DNA of 64,000 bases from Fibrobacter sp. UWB13 (GCF_900177805.1 NZ_FXAX01000004.1:1-64000); one strand, 5' to 3'; numbered from the stretch's first letter, positions 33,613 through 44,600 are shown. Numbers and translations are program-made. Notes: generated by a model from the letters alone, not told the origin.

Positions 33613-36330
33613 TTACTTCACGAAGCGTTCGATGTCGGAGACGGAGCCTGCGATGCGGTTCTTGAAATTCCAGATGCGGGCGAAGGTCTTGCCGTAGCGT
33701 TCGAGGACAACGCGGTTGTCCAGGATGAGGACCTTGCCAGAATCGGAATCAGAGCGCAAGAGGCGACCCATGCCCTGACGGAGTTCGATGTAGGCTTCCG
33801 GGATAAAGTAATCCTTAAAGAAGTTCTTGTTTGCCGCCTTCATCTCGTTCGTGAGACCGGCGACAAGCGGATCGCTCGGGTTCGGGAACGGGAGCTTCGT
33901 AATGACGAGCAGCTTGAGCGCATCACCCGGGAAGTCCACGCCTTCCCAGAGGCTCTGACAGCCAAGCAAGCAAGCGCCGCGTTCCTTGCGGAACATCGCG
34001 ACAAGGCCATCAAGCGAGCCATCGACATGCTGGCAGAGCAAAAGCTTGTTGCGTTCGGCAAATGCCGGGGCAAGCACAGCTTGAGCCTTCATCATCGTTG
34101 CGACACTTGTGAAGAGCACCATCGTGTTTTCTTCGACATTCGGGAGCACCTTCAAAAGCGTTTCGTTCAAGGCATCACCAAATTCCGGAGCCGAAGGCTT
34201 CGGGAGGAACTTTGCGACCATCACGGAGCGGCGTTCGTTCACGTCGGACTGTTCCGTATAAACGCGCACGAACGGCTGTTTGCCCAAGCGCAAATTGTCC
34301 ATGCCCATTTTCTGCAAGAAGTACGTGAGGTCGGCCTGCACAGAAAGCGTTGCCGATGTAAACGTTGCAGACTTGATCCACGGATAGAATTTTTCTCTCC
34401 AGACGTTACCGGAGTGGAGCGGGATTGCATGCAGCTTGATGGTATGCGGGTTGAACGGTTCTTCCATGTAGAAGACCCAATCGTTACGGCCCGCCTTTGT
34501 GACAAAATCAAAGTCCGAAATGAAGTGGCTGATTTCAGTCATGCGGCTATCGAGATCGCTCACGATACCCTTGAGAGAATCGATGTTTGCAGCGGCAGCG
34601 ACGAGCTTTTCAGCAAAGCCACGAGCATTATTGTACTGCTCGAGGAACGTTGCCGGATCTGCTTCGTATTCAGCGAGGATGCTGTTCGTGTACGTAAATC
34701 CGCTACGGCCATTCTTCTGCTTGGCAAGCTTCTTGCCGATTTTCATGAAGAAGCGGTGCAGAGCCTTTTCGGCTTCGCCCAAAGCTTCGGAGAGTTTGTC
34801 GCAGAGTTCGTGGAGTTCCGGCTGTTCTGCCGGGATACGGCTTGCGATTTCTGCAATGAGACCGTCGCCACCCGCCTTGGACGGTTCCAGCGTCTTCGCG
34901 ATATTTCTGAATCCGAAGAACGAGATAGAACGGCCAAACACCTGATTGCTGATTTCGGGCAAGCGGTGGGCTTCGTCAAAGACGATGTGTTCGTAAGATG
35001 GGAGCAAAGCAAAGTCGAGTTGCAAATCCGAAAGGAAGAGCGAATGGTTCACAAGCACCATGTTTGCATTCATAGCCTTGCGCTTTGCAATGAGCGCCGG
35101 GCAGTTTTCGTGGTGCGAGTGGTTTTCGCCGTTGCAGCAAGAGGCGCTGCACGAAAGCTTGGACCAAAGCACACGATTGCGGCTCTGGCTAAAGGAATTG
35201 CATTCGTTGATGTCGCCCGTTTCGGTCGTAAGTACCCACGGGATAAGCGCCATAAAGGAATCGCGTTCTTCGGCGGAGAGGAGCGTTTGCGGGTGCATCA
35301 GCAGTTCTTCGAACTTGCGGAGGCAAAGGTAGTTGTCGCGGCCCTTTAAAATTGCCGGGCGAAGTTCGCCATTGTAAATCTTTGCAATCTGCGGGATGGC
35401 TTCGGTCCAGAGCTGTTCCTGCAAGGTGCGCGTTGCCGTACTGATAAGCACGCGTTCACCCGTGATAGCCTTGTTTGCTGCGGTAATGAGGTAAGACAGA
35501 GTCTTTCCGGAACCGGTCGGAGCTTCGAGCACACAGAGGCCGCCCTTGTACATGTTGCGTTCCATGACCGAGGCAAAATCCTGCTGGTTGTGGCGCGGCT
35601 TGTAATCATCGACGACAAACGAGATAAAACCACCTTCCTTGAAGAATTCGCTTACACGCGGAGCCCTGGATTTGGGCAAAGCTTCCAAAGCAGGGGCTGT
35701 AGGCAACTTGTACTTCGGAGGAGAAAGCTTTTCGACGTTCGAAGTGAAAAGCGTTTCGTAGCCAGAACCCTTCGCCACTTTAGAAAGGGCATCGTAAATC
35801 CACGGATCCATCGTAGAAATCTTTTCGAGAGCCTTCACAAACAAGCGTCCACAAGCATCGGCATCGGGCAAGGCGCGGTGAGCGCGGCTACGTTCAATGT
35901 TCAGTTCCTGCACGAGCGTATCGAGGCGATGGTTCGGCACATCCTGGAACGCAATGCGCGAAAGCGTGAGTGAATCCCAGAACACGTGAGAATCGTAAGA
36001 AATTCCGACCTTCGTAAAAGTCTGCTTCAAGAACTTGGAATCGAAAACAGCGTTGTGCGCGACAATCGGGAGGTCACCGACGAAAGAGCAAATCTGACCT
36101 GCAATCGTTGCAAAATCCGAAGCACTTTCCAAGTCGGCCTTGTTGATTCCAGTGAGCGTTTCGATAAAGGGGCGAAGCTCTGCAGAAGACGGCTTCACTA
36201 GAAAATCGAGATTTTCCTTCGGTTCGCCATTTTCAAAGCGAACAAGCGCGACCTCGATTATTTCGTCTTTTTCAAAATCGAGGCCTGTCGTTTCCAAGTC
36301 AAGCGCTACAAATGCTGGAATCTTTACCAT
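33613..36330 (-). CDS. DinG-type helicase with N-terminal DEDDh exonuclease domain
   Basis: A 905-residue fusion. Residues about 1-170 are a DnaQ-like 3'-5' exonuclease (ALDLETTGLD with Asp and Glu, AHNAVFDSKF, and HRALPDADAC with His and Asp). Residues about 240-905 are a superfamily 2 XPD/DinG helicase: EAPTGSGKT Walker A, FDEAHRLPE, and the C-terminal motifs SATLSVQ and RQGMGRLLRS. A cluster of cysteines (LSCSASCCNGENHSHHENCP) could hold the Fe-S cluster. The layout matches DinG of Gram-positive bacteria. It acts in DNA repair or R-loop removal. It is the last gene of the nlpE-like, LytTR, lepB, lipoprotein operon, 13 bp after the lipoprotein. Confidence 0.9.
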   Translation of the reverse strand: MVKIPAFVALDLETTGLDFEKDEIIEVALVRFENGEPKENLDFLVKPSSAELRPFIETLTGINKADLESASDFATIAGQICSFVGDLPIVAHNAVFDSKFLKQTFTKVGISYDSHVFWDSLTLSRIAFQDVPNHRLDTLVQELNIERSRAHRALPDADACGRLFVKALEKISTMDPWIYDALSKVAKGSGYETLFTSNVEKLSPPKYKLPTAPALEALPKSRAPRVSEFFKEGGFISFVVDDYKPRHNQQDFASVMERNMYKGGLCVLEAPTGSGKTLSYLITAANKAITGERVLISTATRTLQEQLWTEAIPQIAKIYNGELRPAILKGRDNYLCLRKFEELLMHPQTLLSAEERDSFMALIPWVLTTETGDINECNSFSQSRNRVLWSKLSCSASCCNGENHSHHENCPALIAKRKAMNANMVLVNHSLFLSDLQLDFALLPSYEHIVFDEAHRLPEISNQVFGRSISFFGFRNIAKTLEPSKAGGDGLIAEIASRIPAEQPELHELCDKLSEALGEAEKALHRFFMKIGKKLAKQKNGRSGFTYTNSILAEYEADPATFLEQYNNARGFAEKLVAAAANIDSLKGIVSDLDSRMTEISHFISDFDFVTKAGRNDWVFYMEEPFNPHTIKLHAIPLHSGNVWREKFYPWIKSATFTSATLSVQADLTYFLQKMGMDNLRLGKQPFVRVYTEQSDVNERRSVMVAKFLPKPSAPEFGDALNETLLKVLPNVEENTMVLFTSVATMMKAQAVLAPAFAERNKLLLCQHVDGSLDGLVAMFRKERGACLLGCQSLWEGVDFPGDALKLLVITKLPFPNPSDPLVAGLTNEMKAANKNFFKDYFIPEAYIELRQGMGRLLRSDSDSGKVLILDNRVVLERYGKTFARIWNFKNRIAGSVSDIERFVK

Positions 36331-36343
36331 CTTAATCCATCCT

Positions 36344-38113
36344 TTAAGGCAATGCCGGAAGGTTCGGCATCAGTTGATCTAAATCGTTTGGTCCACTCTT
36401 GATCTTTAACGTATCAAGCGGAGCGCGCCATGCAGATCCGTATTTGAAAGGCTGCAAGGAACCGCCACTTGGCAAATCCGAGCCTTCCTCTGCATAATAA
36501 TAGTCAATAATGTAATCGCCCTCAACGAGATCGTTAAAGGCAAACGCCCCATGAGCGGAGCACTTTGCATATTCAAACTTCCCTGTCTCTGCAGACTTGA
36601 GGCGAACTATGGCACCACTTTTTGCGCCAGGGATTCTCCCCACCATCGAAGCAAATTTTAACTTGGAAATAGTTTCAAACACAAGCTTGCTCTGGTACTT
36701 TGTCTGGATCACCGTATCACGGACGCCATTGCTATCGGCTTTAGCAAGCGTCGTATCGGCATAGCCGCGCAACAAGCTGAACTTGGAATCGGTCGGCCAA
36801 CGTTCACTACGCTGGACAACATAGCGGATCGGGTCCAGCTTTTTCACTTCCACTTGAGTCGTATCCTTGTTCTCGACAATAAAGAACAAGTCCTTCAAGG
36901 AATCGAGCACAGGCTTGTTGTAAATCACGATAAGCGAATCATCCGGGAAAGCCTTTTTCGCCTTGCCTGTAATCTTAACCGTCTGGATAGACGGAGCAAG
37001 CGTATCGCCTTCCATTTCTTTCCATTCAATTTCGGCGTAGTTACGGGCAGTATCCAAAGCGCGGTTCAAGGAATCCTTACCGCTACGGCAAAGGAACTTG
37101 TACAAGACCTCATCTTTCGGCTTCGGGTCAAAATAGAATCGCGGTGCACTTGAAGTTCCGAGATACACAAATCGCGGGTAAAGCGTGTCGCCATTTGCCG
37201 AAGTCATGTAACAGTTAGATGTGTCTGCAAAAACGGAATCAAAATACACATGGCGCGTAAAGTTCGCTTCAAGAATATTGGCATTCGGCTGCGAGAGCGT
37301 TCCCATTTCCAAAAGCGACGTATCCTGGTCGGCAAGAGCTATCCACAGCGTGTCCGAAGTCGATTCTGTAAGAACCAAGTCCGAGACCCAGACGCCTGCA
37401 AGTTCCGACGACGGTTCAATTTTATGATTGCCGTTGCCATCGACAAAAGCGACAACGCGGTAGCGCCCCGCCTTGAGACCTGTAAACGTGAAGCTACCAA
37501 TGCTATCCGCAGCCGTGAGGTAAAGCGGTTCTTCCTTCGTGAGCATCGGGAGAGAATCGAGCACCTTCGTAGTCGTATCGCGATACTTTTCAAGATAGCG
37601 CTTGGATTCGCGTTCGGAGCCCATCAAGTAAAGCCCGACACTTGGGTAAGCTTTTTTGCGGACAAGGGAATCGCTTACCATCACGCGACCACTCAACGTG
37701 AGCGAGTCGATTATAGCCCCCGTCGAGAACACGACCTGGAAAGGCTTTGCGAGAGCGTTTCCGCGCAAGTCCTTGATGCCACCAGCAAATGTCACGGTGT
37801 AAGTCGTACCCGTATCGAGTTCAGCACGTGAATAGACTTCGAGCGTCTTGCCATGAACTTCGTAGCGCAACTTCTTTTCGATCGGAGGCGATATGGTAAT
37901 GGCACCGCGCGGAATCGATGCATTAATCCATTCATCAAATTCCAGTTTCACATAAAGTTCGTTCGGGTGGTTCGCCGTCTTTGGCGCAGGCAAAACCCCA
38001 GCCACACGCGGCGGGAGCTTATCTTCGGGGCCGCCTGTCGGAGCCACTTGCGTTGCACAAGCAGCGATCATCAGGCACGACGCCAAGAAATATGCCACAC
38101 TCGAAAACTTCAT
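36344..38113 (-). CDS. Ig-like (SbsA/BIG_5) outer-membrane lipoprotein
   Basis: A 589-residue lipoprotein (signal MKFSSVAYFLASCLMIAAC, Cys19) with the CATQVAPTGGPEDKLPPRV start seen in many FCB-group lipoproteins. The first domain (about 35-130) is a SbsA-type Ig-like fold (LRYEVHGKTLEVYSRAELDT). A beta-sandwich at about 150-265 has the GSFTFTGLKAGRYRVVAFVDG pattern. The remainder is a set of further beta domains, ending with a carboxypeptidase-regulatory-like unit (GAFAFNDLVEGDYIIDYY). It lies 8 bp after lepB and 13 bp before dinG. The function is unknown; a structural or adhesion role is plausible. Confidence 0.75.
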   Translation of the reverse strand: MKFSSVAYFLASCLMIAACATQVAPTGGPEDKLPPRVAGVLPAPKTANHPNELYVKLEFDEWINASIPRGAITISPPIEKKLRYEVHGKTLEVYSRAELDTGTTYTVTFAGGIKDLRGNALAKPFQVVFSTGAIIDSLTLSGRVMVSDSLVRKKAYPSVGLYLMGSERESKRYLEKYRDTTTKVLDSLPMLTKEEPLYLTAADSIGSFTFTGLKAGRYRVVAFVDGNGNHKIEPSSELAGVWVSDLVLTESTSDTLWIALADQDTSLLEMGTLSQPNANILEANFTRHVYFDSVFADTSNCYMTSANGDTLYPRFVYLGTSSAPRFYFDPKPKDEVLYKFLCRSGKDSLNRALDTARNYAEIEWKEMEGDTLAPSIQTVKITGKAKKAFPDDSLIVIYNKPVLDSLKDLFFIVENKDTTQVEVKKLDPIRYVVQRSERWPTDSKFSLLRGYADTTLAKADSNGVRDTVIQTKYQSKLVFETISKLKFASMVGRIPGAKSGAIVRLKSAETGKFEYAKCSAHGAFAFNDLVEGDYIIDYYYAEEGSDLPSGGSLQPFKYGSAWRAPLDTLKIKSGPNDLDQLMPNLPALP

Positions 38114-38121
38114 TTGCTTCT

Positions 38122-39471
38122 TTACTTGATCAAGTCAATAATCTTGCCTATGCGAGTGAAACGGATGCGGAACGGGATGCGCCACCAAGTGAGCGGGTTA
38201 CCGAGAGCAAACTTGGCGTCATCATTTTCGAACGAGAAGTAGATGACAAAAGCCTTTGCGCGGATGTTGCGGAGCGAGACTACACCCCAGTAGCGGCTAT
38301 CGGCGGAATTGTCGCGGTTGTCGCCCATCATAAAGAACTGCGGGTACTTCACGACATAGCGGTCAATCTTTTCGGAACCGATATAGAGATTGCGCTGGAT
38401 TTCGAAATGATTGCTTTCGACAACTTCAGTAGAGTCTGTAGAATCCTGGGCAGGCGCCACCACATTCAAGCGTTTCACGTTGCCTTCGAGATCCTGGAGA
38501 ATAGAGCCTTCAAACGACACATAGCTGACCGGGCGCGTAAAGCCGCTGTTCAAATTCGGATCGTGCGGGTCGATCATCGGCAAGAATCCAATCTTTGCGA
38601 GTTCCCTGAAATAGCTGAACGGCATCGCACCGGACAACGTATCGCCCAGCGTAAGGCGCTGCTGGATCATAGTCTGGTTTCTCGAAAGCATCGCATTCAG
38701 CAAGAGGCCGCGGTCATTTTCGACCGGGAATTTAAAGTCGTTGAAAACGTAATTGTTGTTTTCACGACCATTGCGCAAAAGCGAAAGTTCCAGACGCACG
38801 GAAGAATCCGGATTTTCCTGAGCCACGAGCGAACGCAGCCACCAGAGTTTCACCATCGAGAGGGAATCGACGTACAGCGTATCGCCCACGGACGGCACGA
38901 CAAATTCTTCGACTTCATCACGCGGCGAAAGCGTGCGCATGCTGGCTGTCCACTTTCCGAATGCCGGGAGCGAATCCTGACGCTTGCCGTTCAAGAAGAG
39001 CTTACCGCCATGAACAGCAACCGTATCACCGCTTACAGCGACACAGCGCTTGATGTAATCCTTCGGACCATCGCCATAATGCACAATGTGCGGCTGATCC
39101 TTTTCAGGAGAATGGTCCCAATAGTAGTTGCCCAGCATGAGGGCATTGAACAAGTGCGTGTAGCGCTTGGGATTGTTATCGGGATATTCCGGTTCGCCCG
39201 GATAGCGGAAGATGACGACATCGCCATGTTTCGGTTCGGCGTATCCCGGGAACTTCTGGTTCGAGAATGGAATCGGGGAACCATAAGTGAACTTGAGACC
39301 CAGCAAGAAGTCTCCCGTCTTGAGAGAATCTTCCATGGAGCCACTCGGAATCTGGAACGCCTGAATGACGTACTGGATAACGATCAACGCAAGGACAACA
39401 GGGACAATAACTTCACGCGTAAAAGATTTCAAAAAAACTTTTGCTGATTTTTTTTGAGGTGTCTGTTCCAT
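38122..39471 (-). CDS. lepB: signal peptidase I (enlarged)
   Basis: A 449-residue inner-membrane enzyme that removes signal peptides. Catalytic Ser45 is in IPSGSMEDSL and catalytic Lys141 in KDYIKRCVAV. MGDNRDNSADSRYWG is the conserved box near the C-terminus. One membrane helix lies at about 22-40. It is about 125 residues longer than E. coli LepB, with a large insertion between the Lys region and the GDNRDNS box (about 155-395) carrying NPDSSVRLELSLLRN and similar. Start ATG 39471 has GGAG. It is 12 bp after the LytTR regulator gene. Confidence 0.93.
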   Translation of the reverse strand: MEQTPQKKSAKVFLKSFTREVIVPVVLALIVIQYVIQAFQIPSGSMEDSLKTGDFLLGLKFTYGSPIPFSNQKFPGYAEPKHGDVVIFRYPGEPEYPDNNPKRYTHLFNALMLGNYYWDHSPEKDQPHIVHYGDGPKDYIKRCVAVSGDTVAVHGGKLFLNGKRQDSLPAFGKWTASMRTLSPRDEVEEFVVPSVGDTLYVDSLSMVKLWWLRSLVAQENPDSSVRLELSLLRNGRENNNYVFNDFKFPVENDRGLLLNAMLSRNQTMIQQRLTLGDTLSGAMPFSYFRELAKIGFLPMIDPHDPNLNSGFTRPVSYVSFEGSILQDLEGNVKRLNVVAPAQDSTDSTEVVESNHFEIQRNLYIGSEKIDRYVVKYPQFFMMGDNRDNSADSRYWGVVSLRNIRAKAFVIYFSFENDDAKFALGNPLTWWRIPFRIRFTRIGKIIDLIK

Positions 39472-39483
39472 CAAAACTCCAAA

Positions 39484-40248
39484 TTACAAACTCTTAACGG
39501 TTTTTACGAAATTACGGCTTACGGTAATCTGCGTACGGTTCTTGTCGCGCAGCACAACGCACAGGCGGCCAGCATCGGTCTTGCGAATTTCAGCGATATA
39601 GTCGATTGCCACCAAGTGAGCACGATGAACACGGACAAACTGACGCGGATCGAGTCGCTTTTCGAGTTCCACAAGCGTCTGGTCAATCACGTACTGCGCT
39701 GTAGTCGTGTAAGCGGTCGTGTATTTTTCTTCGCTCTGGAAACGGATGACTTCGTCCATGTTCACGAGCAAAATGCGGTCGGACTGCTTGACCTGCAAAC
39801 GCTGCATGTAGAGCCCGCTCGAGCTCATCAACTCCTTAAACTTGTCCCACGAGAAATCCGCCGGGACACCTTGCCCATTTTCGTGCGGCATGCGCTTGCG
39901 GAGTTTGCCCATCGTCGCCTGCAGACGTTCAGGGTCAATCGGCTTCAAGAGGTAATCGACAACGTTCTCTTCGTAAGCGCGGAGTGCAAAATTGTCGTAA
40001 GCAGTCGTAAAGACAATAAGCGGGATATCATCTTCATTAAGCGACTTCAGGACTTCGAACGCATCCATGTCGGGCATCTGGATATCCAAGAAAACGACAT
40101 CCGGATCAAGTTCATGAATTTTCTGGATAGTCTGCGTGCCAGAAGAGGCTTCGCCTAAAATTTCAATTTCGCCCGAATACGCTTCGAGCAGGGAACGCAT
40201 GCGTACACGAGCTAACGGTTCATCATCGGCAATTAATGCTGTAAACAT
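39484..40248 (-). CDS. LytTR family response regulator
   Basis: A 254-residue transcription factor. The receiver domain (1-120) has ADDE near the N-terminus, the phosphorylated Asp in VFLDIQMPDMD, the conserved Thr in FTTAYD, and Lys in LLKPID. The LytTR DNA-binding domain (about 155-254) includes QSEEKYTTAY and FVRVHRAHLV. LytTR/AlgR-type regulators usually control surface, biofilm or virulence genes. The cognate histidine kinase is not in the window. It is 12 bp from nlpE-like and lepB genes, in one operon. The start has GGGAGA. Confidence 0.9.
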   Translation of the reverse strand: MFTALIADDEPLARVRMRSLLEAYSGEIEILGEASSGTQTIQKIHELDPDVVFLDIQMPDMDAFEVLKSLNEDDIPLIVFTTAYDNFALRAYEENVVDYLLKPIDPERLQATMGKLRKRMPHENGQGVPADFSWDKFKELMSSSGLYMQRLQVKQSDRILLVNMDEVIRFQSEEKYTTAYTTTAQYVIDQTLVELEKRLDPRQFVRVHRAHLVAIDYIAEIRKTDAGRLCVVLRDKNRTQITVSRNFVKTVKSL

Positions 40249-40260
40249 ATTCTCCCGCTC

Positions 40261-40686
40261 TCACTTAATCTTTTTATAGAATCGAACAAGCACCGCTTTC
40301 ATGCCATCGGCATCGCGATAAACATCGCCCAATTTCATGAAGGCAAGGTTTCCGACCCTATCGCGTTTGAACGCCCATTGGATAGAATTATCCGAAAGGC
40401 TCACCTTTACAATGCTATCGGCAAAGACGAACGTTCCACGGAGCGTATCGACCTGTACAGAATCTTTCAAAGTCATTTGAATGGCTTGGACAGTTCCATC
40501 CTTGAACAAGTCCATATCGACACCGCGCTGGTTACAGTCATCGCACGGCATACGGCCTGAATAAAAGCCAAAAACATCCGCAGGGATTTCTACGGGAGGC
40601 AAATCAGGAAGCGGTTCCTTCTTTTCTTCGGAACAGCCCACAAAAAGACCGCAAAGCATTGCGGCTAGCACATAGGCATACTTCAT
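40261..40686 (-). CDS. NlpE-like lipoprotein
   Basis: A 141-residue lipoprotein (MKYAYVLAAMLCGLFVGCSE, Cys18). The mature part has GFYSGRMPCDDCNQRGVDMD, which is the NlpE N-terminal motif with its CxxC pair. In E. coli, NlpE at the outer membrane signals copper or surface stress to Cpx. Here it is the first gene of an operon with a LytTR regulator and lepB, so a role in envelope stress sensing is plausible but unproven. The ATG lacks a clear ribosome site. Confidence 0.75.
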   Translation of the reverse strand: MKYAYVLAAMLCGLFVGCSEEKKEPLPDLPPVEIPADVFGFYSGRMPCDDCNQRGVDMDLFKDGTVQAIQMTLKDSVQVDTLRGTFVFADSIVKVSLSDNSIQWAFKRDRVGNLAFMKLGDVYRDADGMKAVLVRFYKKIK

Positions 40687-40731
40687 GCCAATAATCTAAA
40701 AAATTTCAGACAAGGCTAAAGGAACGTTACT

Positions 40732-41610
40732 TTAAAAACCGGTAGAATAGACCAGTCTAAAGCCAAGGGTAGCCTTGGAAAGAGCTGGGTCATGTTTTTC
40801 ACGTTCCTTCGGAGCAAGTACGGTTACCTTGTCCGACCAGCCGCCACCACGCACAATGCGATAATCGCCTGATTCCGGACCCGCATAATTGTCGCTTTTA
40901 TTTTTAGGATAAGCGTCATACCAGTCATTTACCCATTCGGCAACGTTACCTGCCATATCGTAGAGACCAAATTCATTCGGCAATTTTTTCGCCACTTCGT
41001 CAGGACCGGAAGTTTGTCCATAATAGGCGTACTTGGAGGCAACATCGACATCCCAATAATAAGTCGTAGTCGTGCCACCACGGGCTGCAATTTCCCATTC
41101 GTTTTCGGTCGGGAGCCTAACAGCAATTGCAGAGTAATCAATAGTCAAATCAACTAAGACTGAATCCCCGATAACGGACTTGTAAACGTAAGCCGTATCA
41201 AGCCCGGCAAGTTTCGAGAACGCATTGCAGAAAAGTGCTGCATGGAACCAGTTCACATTGGAAACAGGACGCTTATCGCCTTCCTTGGACTGTTTGGGCA
41301 GTTCATCCATGACAAATTTATAGACCTTTTGGGTCACTTCGGTTGTCGCCATGCTGAATGCATTGACGCCAAAGGAATTCACGCCACGGGTAATAGAAGA
41401 TTTAGGGATTTTCACCCAATCAAACAATCCAAAGATATCGGAGTTAACGTCAGGTTCCACCGCACTTGACGAGGACTTGGAATCGGAACTAGACGCTTTA
41501 CCGCCATCGTTTGGGAACTCGGCATTCCCTTCAACGGGGTCACCGCTTGCTGTACACGCATGAAGCGTTAATAAAGCAAACGGCAGCAACAGATAAAGTA
41601 TACGATTCAT
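40732..41610 (-). CDS. lipoprotein with formylglycine-generating enzyme-like (SUMF1) domain
   Basis: A 292-residue lipoprotein (lipobox Cys near residue 19, HACTASG) with a Ser-rich linker. The FGE-sulfatase domain (about 55-290) begins MATTEVTQKVYKFV and includes VSNVNWFHAALFCNAFSKL, LPTENEWEIAARGG and AGNVAEWVNDWY, ending with RIVRGGGWS and LGFRLVY. True FGE enzymes activate sulfatases; most bacterial homologues of this kind bind other partners, so catalysis is not established. I chose ATG 41610 because GGGGGCG lies before it. It is 32 bp after the M6-like giant gene and probably co-transcribed with it. Confidence 0.8.
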   Translation of the reverse strand: MNRILYLLLPFALLTLHACTASGDPVEGNAEFPNDGGKASSSDSKSSSSAVEPDVNSDIFGLFDWVKIPKSSITRGVNSFGVNAFSMATTEVTQKVYKFVMDELPKQSKEGDKRPVSNVNWFHAALFCNAFSKLAGLDTAYVYKSVIGDSVLVDLTIDYSAIAVRLPTENEWEIAARGGTTTTYYWDVDVASKYAYYGQTSGPDEVAKKLPNEFGLYDMAGNVAEWVNDWYDAYPKNKSDNYAGPESGDYRIVRGGGWSDKVTVLAPKEREKHDPALSKATLGFRLVYSTGF

Positions 41611-41642
41611 AGTCACGCCCCCTTTCATCCACGACGTTTCCG

Positions 41643-44600
41643 CTAGCGGACAACACCTACGCGGTAAATTTTCTGCTTCGTCTTGCCACTTTCGAACTTG
41701 ACCTTTAAGCGAGCCGTATAGACGTCACTGCCAAGATTACGCAAATCGAGATTGGCTTGATTCTTGCCCGCCACACCGTCCGGGATGTTCGTCTTAAACA
41801 CGCACAAGCCCGTGATATCGTACAGTTCCAGCTTGATGGACTGCGGTTTTGCACCGAGTTCCAAACGCACCTTTGCATCACCGCCGCGAACTGGATTCGG
41901 GAAAATGAAGAAGTCCGTAATTTCGTCTTTAGCCTTTGAAGCATTGACATCGCCAAGCTTGGATGCATCGAAGAATCCCGTACGTTCGTTGCCACCTGCC
42001 GGGAGCGCCCATGCAGCGGCAGCCTTTTCAGCACCGTTAGCAGCCTTATCCAGGCGGAACGCCGTCACGTTGTTTCTGTGGAATGCATAAAGCTCAGGAC
42101 CCTTGGAATCCTTCACGGCATCGGTCACATAAATGCTCATCGGAACAAGCTGCGAGAGCGAATCAATCGCTTCGTAACTGCCCGCTGCAATTGGGAAGCG
42201 TTCAGAAACGCGCTTGCCCTTGCCCGTGTAAGCGTACACCAAGCCATCACTTGAAGGCACGAGAATTTCAGGAATCTTGTCACCCGTAACATCGACAAGA
42301 ATCGGGTCGCTATGGAATCCGACGATAGGCGTGCCGCGATTAATCGTTACCGGGAATCCGTCAATAGGGATGCCAAAGCGGTCAAGTGCGTAAACAAGGT
42401 TATCGCCAAGGAACACAATTTCCGGATAGCCATCGCCATTGATGTCGCCAAGAGCGATACCAGACGTTTCGTCCTTGAGACCGCTTGTACCACGGGAACC
42501 ACGCTTGTATTCGCGAGCCCAGATTTCGTTCCCTCCATCCAGAAGATTCGCTCGGACATGTCCACGGCTGCCGACAAAAATCGGTTCCAGTTTTCCGTCC
42601 CTATCCAAGTCTGTGCAAGCGACCTTGAAATGTTCACCTTCGCGCAATGACTTACCAACAACAGCTATGGACTTCGGCGATTTACCAGTCTGTTCCTTTA
42701 TATTCGTCGAGAGCCAACGTCCATCTTCGCCAACAACAACAAGGTTGTCTTCCGACTCGTCCTTGTTCTTGCACACAGCCATATCCTGCGGCTTAAACCC
42801 GTTGTACAAATCAAAACTTCCGCCACTGCCAAACACGCCATCCTTGTTTTCGCGAGCATAAGCAAGCTTGGAATCCGTTACAAACCAGACATTACCATTA
42901 TAAACCAACGGACCTGCCATCGCCTTGTCTGAAATCTTCAACACGTCTCTCTGCGGGATCATTCCCGTAAGGAACTTCGTGCGGATCAAAGCATGTTCAT
43001 GCAAGCTATACACATAATTACCATCGCTTGCAATCCCGACCAGCGGACCATCGCCAGAAGCTACGCGGTACAACGGAATTTCGCTCTTAGCCTCATTGCG
43101 GGTGAGCGACGTTTGCGTCATCACCGTATCAGCCATGAAGAGCGTATCGCCAAGGGCGTTCATCGCCTGGAGCGTTCCGTCTTCGGAAGCAAACACAATC
43201 GCCTTGCCCGTCTCATCATCTTCGTAATTGACGAACACCGCACCGCGCACAGCGTTTGCAAGACCAACATTCTTCGGGAACTTCGAATTTTCGATGCTGC
43301 CGTCATCGACGCTAATTGTCACGCGAATCACCGGAGATGCAAAACTCTTGACGCTATCGCCCATAAACGCATTCGAAGTCTTTTCGATGCGAGCGTTCTT
43401 TGGCACATCTACCGTAATCTTGATGCCCGTATGACCGCCCTGCGTCGTAGCCGTATTGGCATAGCCTGTCGGGAGAATCGTCTTGACAGTATCAAACTTC
43501 TTATCCTTTGCAAAACGCAAATGCGGGAGCAGATCCGTGCCGCTACCATAATCGTAAGAATCTTCGCCAATCGCATTCTTGAACGTCTTGCCGATGCTCA
43601 GAACGCCATCCGATTCTACAAGAGAAAGACCGTATTGGTGGTCGCGATATTGTTCACCACCCCAAAGATTAGCGGTCCCATATTGGAGAGACTGCCTCAA
43701 ATACCAGTCATTGACTTTCCAAACGGCAATACCACTTGCCGGGAGCGCCGCATCAAAGCTGCTCACGCCAAGAATCAAGCCCTTCGCCTTCTTTGTATTG
43801 CGCTTGCACTTGCCTTTGGTGCAAACACTGTCCTCAAACACGAGATGCAAGCTATCGACAGAAACCAAAATTGAATCGACATCGTCGTTCTGCACAGCTT
43901 CGCCACGATAAACAGTGACCATACCGTCCTTGTTCCAGGAACGCTGACGATTTTCAATCAGGATGTATTCGTTTGCGCTCAGAGCGACCTTCACGATTTC
44001 TGTACCGAGACCGCTACCCGCCGCCGCAATATCAACCGACACCGGATGGCCCGCCGTCGGACGCACTTCCTTGACCTTAGACCAGCCCATGTAAACGCGT
44101 TCCCAAGCCGCAGGCAGCACCGGGAAGAATCCGTTACCCGCATTGTAGCCTGCAAAGTCCATCATATCGAAATAGCCCAAGCGGGAGATGCCCTTGATCA
44201 CGTCGTACGTGTTCGGCATCCCGAGTTCGCGACCAATCTGGTTCACGACAATACCGTTAATGCCCCAGTTGAGTCCATCCTGCGAAGCCGTTTCACTGAC
44301 CACCATCATCGACTTGAGCGTGTCAATCGCAGCGCCCTTCAACACAATGCCGTTGTTCAAGGAATCAACCTTGTCAATCACGACACCCGAAAGCGTATCG
44401 GGCAAATAAATCCAGTCCGATTGCGAGATATAAATGTCCAAGAAGTCGCCCGGCGTATTGGCGCCCTTTGTGCCCATGCTACCACCATCCACAAGGCGGC
44501 TAGCCCCTGCGTGGGCAATCATGAACGCGCGTTTTGTATTCGAGTTTTTCGAAAGCGGAATATTGAACGGGGAATCATCTGACTTGTGAGCAGCCATCAC

